A stretch of 64,000 nucleotides of DNA from Anaerolineales bacterium UBA5195 (GTDB lineage: Bacteria > Chloroflexota > Anaerolineae > Anaerolineales > Villigracilaceae). A model generated the notes under the pieces. It saw nothing but the letters and a program-made list of their open reading frames with translations. It was not told where the DNA came from and did not search any database. Below are positions 60,291-64,000 of this stretch, one piece after another. Each line of letters starts with the position of its first letter. The first letter of the stretch is position 1. Both the position numbers and the translations under genes were made by a program. The stretch covers positions 1 to 64,000 of the forward strand of contig DHVZ01000099.1 of the NCBI GenBank assembly GCA_002412925.1. Reading direction: 5' to 3'.

Positions 60291-60348
60291 GTTAAATTGG
60301 ATATGTCAAGACCAGCCATTCCCAAAACTTTGGTCCAAGGGTCGGTTT

Positions 60349-61344
60349 TCAATGCTCTTGGGTGGGAAGCCAGGCGGCGATGTATTTCTCCACCAGCCGC
60401 CGGGCAGTCGGTTCATCGACAATTAATTCGCGCATCAGGTTACCTTTCAGCGCGGCATGCAGTCCCCGCACTTTGGCCAGCCCGGAGACGATGCAAACTC
60501 CCCTTTTTTGCCGGAAAAGCTCCAGGCTGGGACCGCTGGAACGCTCATTGAGCGGAATCCGATCGAAGCTGCCATTCTCCCTGAAAAAAACGGTGGCAAT
60601 ATCCCCGGCGATGTTTTCTTTTTCCAATTCCAGATAATCCCGTTTTTCCAGGTACCCGCCGCTGTAGACATGGCTCGGAACCCCGGCGTTGACGGTCCCG
60701 ATGCTGTAAAGTAACAAATCGGTCTGTTGCTGTAAATCCAGCAGGCGCTTGATGCTGCCCTCCTTCCAAAGCGCACGTTTGGTTTCGGCGTAGTCAAAAA
60801 ACGTGGGAACCGGGAACAGGTGAGCGCGCGCGCCGTAATTTTGCGAGAAGCGCATCATGATTTCGCTGGCATAGTCGATGCCGGTGCTTTGCGTATTGCC
60901 CGCCCCATTCAACTGGACAATTTGGGAGTGATAGGTATCTTTATGCTGGAGGTATTTGGAAATAGTGCTGGTGGTCGTGCCCCAGGCAATCCCAAGGATC
61001 ATGTTCGAATCGAAAATGGTGTTCAGGTAATTGGCAGAATAGAGCGCGACGCGTTCCAGCCATTCTGCCTCACCGACAATTTCAGGCACCGGCACCACAT
61101 GCACCTGCTCGATTTTGAACCTATCTGCAATGATTTTTTCTAGCTGCCGGGGCTGTTCAGAAGGGTCTTTGATCCGAATATCCACCAGCCCCGCTTCTTT
61201 GGCGTAACTGAGCAGGCGCGAAACTGTCGAACGGGAGACCTGCATTTCCCTGGCGATGGCCTCGGTAGTCAGGTTCTGGTAATAGTAGAGCCGGGCAACA
61301 CGGATGGCGCTTTCCAATTTGTCTTTGTCGCTGAAGGTGGGCAT
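60349..61344 (-). CDS. SorC/DeoR-family sugar-phosphate-responsive regulator
   Basis: A 331-residue regulator with an N-terminal helix-turn-helix (ARLYYYQNLTTEAIAREMQVSRSTVSRLLSYAKEAGLVDI, about 17-56) and a SorC-type sugar-phosphate-binding domain (about 60-325; GIAWGTTTSTISKYL and SGLAKVRGLHAALKG). It is divergent from glpD, with a 35-bp near-palindrome between the starts that overlaps the glpD -35 box. Control of glpD by glycerol phosphate or a related triose is therefore likely. Confidence 0.92.
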   Translation of the reverse strand: MPTFSDKDKLESAIRVARLYYYQNLTTEAIAREMQVSRSTVSRLLSYAKEAGLVDIRIKDPSEQPRQLEKIIADRFKIEQVHVVPVPEIVGEAEWLERVALYSANYLNTIFDSNMILGIAWGTTTSTISKYLQHKDTYHSQIVQLNGAGNTQSTGIDYASEIMMRFSQNYGARAHLFPVPTFFDYAETKRALWKEGSIKRLLDLQQQTDLLLYSIGTVNAGVPSHVYSGGYLEKRDYLELEKENIAGDIATVFFRENGSFDRIPLNERSSGPSLELFRQKRGVCIVSGLAKVRGLHAALKGNLMRELIVDEPTARRLVEKYIAAWLPTQEH

Positions 61345-61494
61345 GGTTTTCCTCGAATGGGCATAATCGTAGGGGCATGGCGGATTCGTTCAACCAGGAT
61401 TACCGTCAATTCCCCGCTGTGCCCCTACAAACAAATCCAATTGCACAAGCGTGCTGGTTATTCATCAAAGAGTATACAACAATATCGCCTGAGT

Positions 61495-61544
61495 TGCACG
61501 TTTGTTCAATTCAATTGACGAATCGTGCAGACCCGTTCTATAAT
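61495..61544 (+). promoter_or_regulatory. glpD promoter with overlapping SorC operator
   Basis: TTGACG (61515-61520) and TATAAT (61539-61544) are spaced 18 bases. TGCACGTTTGTTCAATT (61495-61511) and AATTGACGAATCGTGCA (61513-61529) form an inverted repeat covering the -35, fit for repression. Confidence 0.78.
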
Positions 61545-61587
61545 CTTATCACATTCGCAATCATCATGAAAATAAGGAAAATAAGCC

Positions 61588-63264
61588 ATGAATCGCTCCG
61601 ATCTGCTCGCCTCCCTGAAATCCAAATCCCCCGAAGTATTGATTGTCGGCGCGGGCATCAACGGTGTTGGCACCTTCCGCGACCTGGCATTGCAAGGTGT
61701 GGATGTTTTGCTGATCGACCGCGGCGATTTTTGCTCGGGCGCATCAGCGGCTTCCTCGCATATGGCGCATGGCGGCATCCGCTACCTCGAAAATGGCGAA
61801 TTTCGCCTGGTGCGCGAGGCTGTGCAGGAGCGCAACCGCATGATTGAGAATGCGCCCCATCTCGTCAAACCTCTCCCAACTGTCGTGCCGATGTTCAAAC
61901 TCTTCTCCGGCCTGCTGAATGCGCCTTTCAAGTTCCTGAACCTGCTTGATAAGCCTGCCGAACGCGGCGCGCTGGTCATCAAAGTTGGCCTGATTTTCTA
62001 CGATACCTTCACCAAGGGGCAGGGCACGGTCCCGCCGCACAAGTTCGAAGGCCGCGCCAAATCACTCGAAAAATATCCAAAACTGCACGATGATATCAAA
62101 TATACGGCTACTTATTACGATGGCCAAATCCTTTCGCCCGAACGCTATACTGTCGAACTGACCCTGGATGGCGAAGCGGAAGGACCGCATGCCAAAGCGC
62201 TCAACTACGTCTCTTTCCAGGGCGCGCAGGGTAAACAAGTTACTTTGAAGGATGAATTGACTGGCGAGACCTTCGAGATTTCCCCGAAATACATCGTCAA
62301 TGCGGCTGGCCCCTGGATCGACCTGGTCAACTCCACTTTTGGCGTTTCGAATCGCTATATCGGCGGGACGAAAGGCTCGCACCTGGTGCTGAACCACCCC
62401 GAACTGCGCGAAGCCATCGGCAAGAACGAGTTTTTCTTTGAGAATAAGGATGGCCGGATTGTCCTGATTTTTCCCTTTTACGATAAGGTTATCATTGGCA
62501 CCTCCGACATTCCGATCACCGATCCTGATTCGGTGCGCTGCACGCCTGAGGAAGAGCAATACTTTATCGAACTGGTCTCGCGCATCTTCCCGACGATTAA
62601 GGTTACAACTGAACAGATAGTTTTCCGTTTTTCGGGTGTCCGTCCGCTGGAATATATGCAGGCCAAAACCACCGGCCAGATTACCCGCGACCACAGCGTT
62701 AAGGAAGATAAAGCCGGTGAAATCCCCGTTTTTTCGCTGGTGGGCGGCAAGTGGACGAGTTACCGCGCTTTTGGCGAACAAGTGACTGATAAATTGCTTA
62801 ACTTGCTCGGTAAGCCTCGTAAAGCCGACACAAAGAAAATTGCGATTGGCGGCGGCAAGGATTATCCTGTGGTTGGCCTGGCACAGATCGAGTTCATCAA
62901 AAAAGTGGCTGATGAAACCGGGCTGGGTGAATTCCAGCCCAAGCATTTATTCGAACGCTATGGAACCCGTGCGCTGGAAATTGCCAGGTATCTCAAAGCG
63001 GCCAAAGATGAGCCGCTCAAATCCTGTCCCGGTTGGTCCCGCCGCGAAGTCGAATTCCTGGTCGAGCGGGAAAAGGCTGTCCATGTCGACGATATTCTCC
63101 TGCGCCGTTCGACTCTGGCCTGGCTGGGTGAAGCCACCCGGCCATTGGTCGAAGAAATGGCCGAAATAATGGGCGCTTATTTCGGTTGGTCAGCCGATCA
63201 GAAAAAAGCCGAGGTCAGGCATACGCTTGAAGTGCTGAAAGAATTACACGGGGTAGTCATCTAA
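61588..63264 (+). CDS. glpD: Glycerol-3-phosphate dehydrogenase/oxidase
   Basis: Oxidizes glycerol 3-phosphate to dihydroxyacetone phosphate at the membrane, passing electrons to FAD and then quinone or oxygen. The 558 residues begin with the FAD loop EVLIVGAGINGVGTFRDLALQG; GDFCSGASAASSHMAHGGIRYLENGEF is the GlpD/GlpO substrate-FAD signature, and VVGLAQIEFIKKVADETGLG starts the C-terminal DAO_C domain. No GlpO-specific inserted loop was recognised, so the electron acceptor is open. No glpF or glpK is in the window. Confidence 0.93.
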   Translation: MNRSDLLASLKSKSPEVLIVGAGINGVGTFRDLALQGVDVLLIDRGDFCSGASAASSHMAHGGIRYLENGEFRLVREAVQERNRMIENAPHLVKPLPTVVPMFKLFSGLLNAPFKFLNLLDKPAERGALVIKVGLIFYDTFTKGQGTVPPHKFEGRAKSLEKYPKLHDDIKYTATYYDGQILSPERYTVELTLDGEAEGPHAKALNYVSFQGAQGKQVTLKDELTGETFEISPKYIVNAAGPWIDLVNSTFGVSNRYIGGTKGSHLVLNHPELREAIGKNEFFFENKDGRIVLIFPFYDKVIIGTSDIPITDPDSVRCTPEEEQYFIELVSRIFPTIKVTTEQIVFRFSGVRPLEYMQAKTTGQITRDHSVKEDKAGEIPVFSLVGGKWTSYRAFGEQVTDKLLNLLGKPRKADTKKIAIGGGKDYPVVGLAQIEFIKKVADETGLGEFQPKHLFERYGTRALEIARYLKAAKDEPLKSCPGWSRREVEFLVEREKAVHVDDILLRRSTLAWLGEATRPLVEEMAEIMGAYFGWSADQKKAEVRHTLEVLKELHGVVI

Positions 63265-63268
63265 ACTT

Positions 63269-63304
63269 CGCGAAGGGCAGGTCTCAGACCTGCCCTTCGC
63301 TTTT
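63269..63304 (+). terminator. Terminator after glpD
   Basis: GCGAAGGGCAGGTCT and AGACCTGCCCTTCGC form a perfect 15-bp stem, followed by TTTT, within 10 bases of the stop. Confidence 0.88.
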
Positions 63305-63347
63305 CCGGTGGTAAAATCTAATCCTGAAAATTTTCCCTGGTGGTGAA

Positions 63348-64000
63348 ATGAACGTATCGGTCGTTGTCCCCGTTTATAACGGCGCAAATACACTTGATTT
63401 GCTCGTAGAACGTCTCCAGGCAGTCTTGCCCATGGTGGCAGAGCGCTATGAGCTGGTCCTGGTCAATGATGATAGTCCTGATAAGAGTTGGGACGTTATT
63501 CAGCGGCTTTCCAGAACTTATCCCTGGGTACGGGGGATTGCCCTCATGCGCAATGCCGGACAGCATAATGCCACGCTCTGTGGCATTCGCGAAGCGCGCT
63601 ATGAAGTGATTGTTACCATGGATGACGACCTGCAAAACCCGCCCGAAGAAATGGCTCGCTTATTAGCGAAAATGGATGAGGGGTTTGACGTTGTCTACGG
63701 TGTGCCTCGCAAACGAGAGCAGGCCTGGTGGAAAGGGCTTCTGGCGGCCCTGGTAAAACGTTCGATTTCATCCATCATGGGCATGCGCACCGTGCGGGAT
63801 ATTGGCGCATTCCGCGCTTTTCGAGCCAGTTTGCGCAAAGCTTTTGCCCATTACGATGGCCCGGATGTGCTGGTGGATGTTTTGCTCTCATGGGGAACAA
63901 ACCGCTTTGCTTCTGTCCAGGTGGACGAGGCCCCGCGCGAAGCGGGCAGATCGAATTACAGCTTTTGGAAACTGATCAAAGTTTCCCTGTTGGTCCTGAC
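63348..64000 (+). CDS. Family 2 glycosyltransferase, partial at window edge
   Basis: 217 complete codons are seen before the window ends. The GT-A start MNVSVVVPVYNGANTLDLLVERL, donor motif LVNDDSPDKSWDVI, metal motif VTMDDDLQNPPEEM and the later DIGAFRAFRASL and EAGRSNYSFWKLIKVSL match ArnC/GtrB-like undecaprenyl-phosphate glycosyltransferases. Those have two C-terminal helices, and the first seems to start at the edge. A TAAAAT -10 candidate lies at 63312 and a weak GGTG ribosome site before ATG 63348. Confidence 0.88.
   Translation, partial: MNVSVVVPVYNGANTLDLLVERLQAVLPMVAERYELVLVNDDSPDKSWDVIQRLSRTYPWVRGIALMRNAGQHNATLCGIREARYEVIVTMDDDLQNPPEEMARLLAKMDEGFDVVYGVPRKREQAWWKGLLAALVKRSISSIMGMRTVRDIGAFRAFRASLRKAFAHYDGPDVLVDVLLSWGTNRFASVQVDEAPREAGRSNYSFWKLIKVSLLVL

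Noticed and set aside
61744..62946. Minus-strand open frames inside glpD
   Set aside because: Shadows of the glpD frame, which has clear FAD motifs.

Overview
The window looks like a bacterial chromosome segment from a Chloroflexota bacterium, most likely of the Anaerolineae. This is inferred from content, not from a marker gene. The signs are TP/TA-rich secreted proteins, three NBR1-Ig-like lipoproteins, an F420-type nitroreductase, a BMP-type nucleoside ABC cassette beside a fused xanthine dehydrogenase, a YbhF/G/R-like efflux cluster, and many palindromic interspersed repeats, some inside genes. I saw no rRNA, tRNA, CRISPR array or intact transposase.

Layout. 1-7975 (minus) is most of a giant secreted RHS/YD-repeat protein whose C-terminus lies off the left edge; a LuxR-type regulator sits upstream. 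9107-12545 holds a TadG-like fragment and larB-larE-larC, the nickel-pincer cofactor genes, without larA. 12666-14725 is a PhoB/PhoR-like two-component pair. 15053-17871 has three NBR1-Ig-like surface proteins. 18012-21651 has a DNA-glycosylase-like remnant, an FAD oxidoreductase, a response regulator and a flippase-like membrane protein. 21730-26394 runs rightwards: a redoxin, a cNMP-binding/bacterial-PH membrane protein, peptide deformylase, RecF and a cupin. 26587-29636 is a sensor kinase overlapping a TA-repeat surface protein. 29856-33008 is a continuous 1050-residue fusion of serine hydroxymethyltransferase with aminomethyltransferase (GcvT). A phosphoethanolamine-transferase-like sulfatase and a broken tspO-like gene follow.

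35668-48541 (minus) carries a glycosyltransferase, an AI-2E family exporter, threonine synthase, and a likely purine unit: BMP lipoprotein, ABC ATPase, two permeases, then the FAD and fused 2Fe-2S/molybdopterin subunits of a xanthine dehydrogenase. 48945-58831 has an MFS transporter divergent from a TetR-led cluster: ABC-2 permease, HlyD adaptor, a four-helix-bundle (S23/IVP) gene bracketed by inverted repeats, a flavodoxin-like reductase, a DDN-type nitroreductase, two small membrane proteins, a methyltransferase and two ABC ATPases that resemble the halves of YbhF. The right end has a CPBP protease/PadR pair behind a perfect palindrome, a SorC regulator divergent from glpD with a clear operator, and a glycosyltransferase cut by the window edge.

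The features most worth follow-up are the GlyA-GcvT fusion, in-frame palindromic repeats within three different enzymes, the repeat-bracketed S23 cassette, a nested long-hairpin element family, and -10 boxes placed so close to start codons that leaderless mRNAs are likely.
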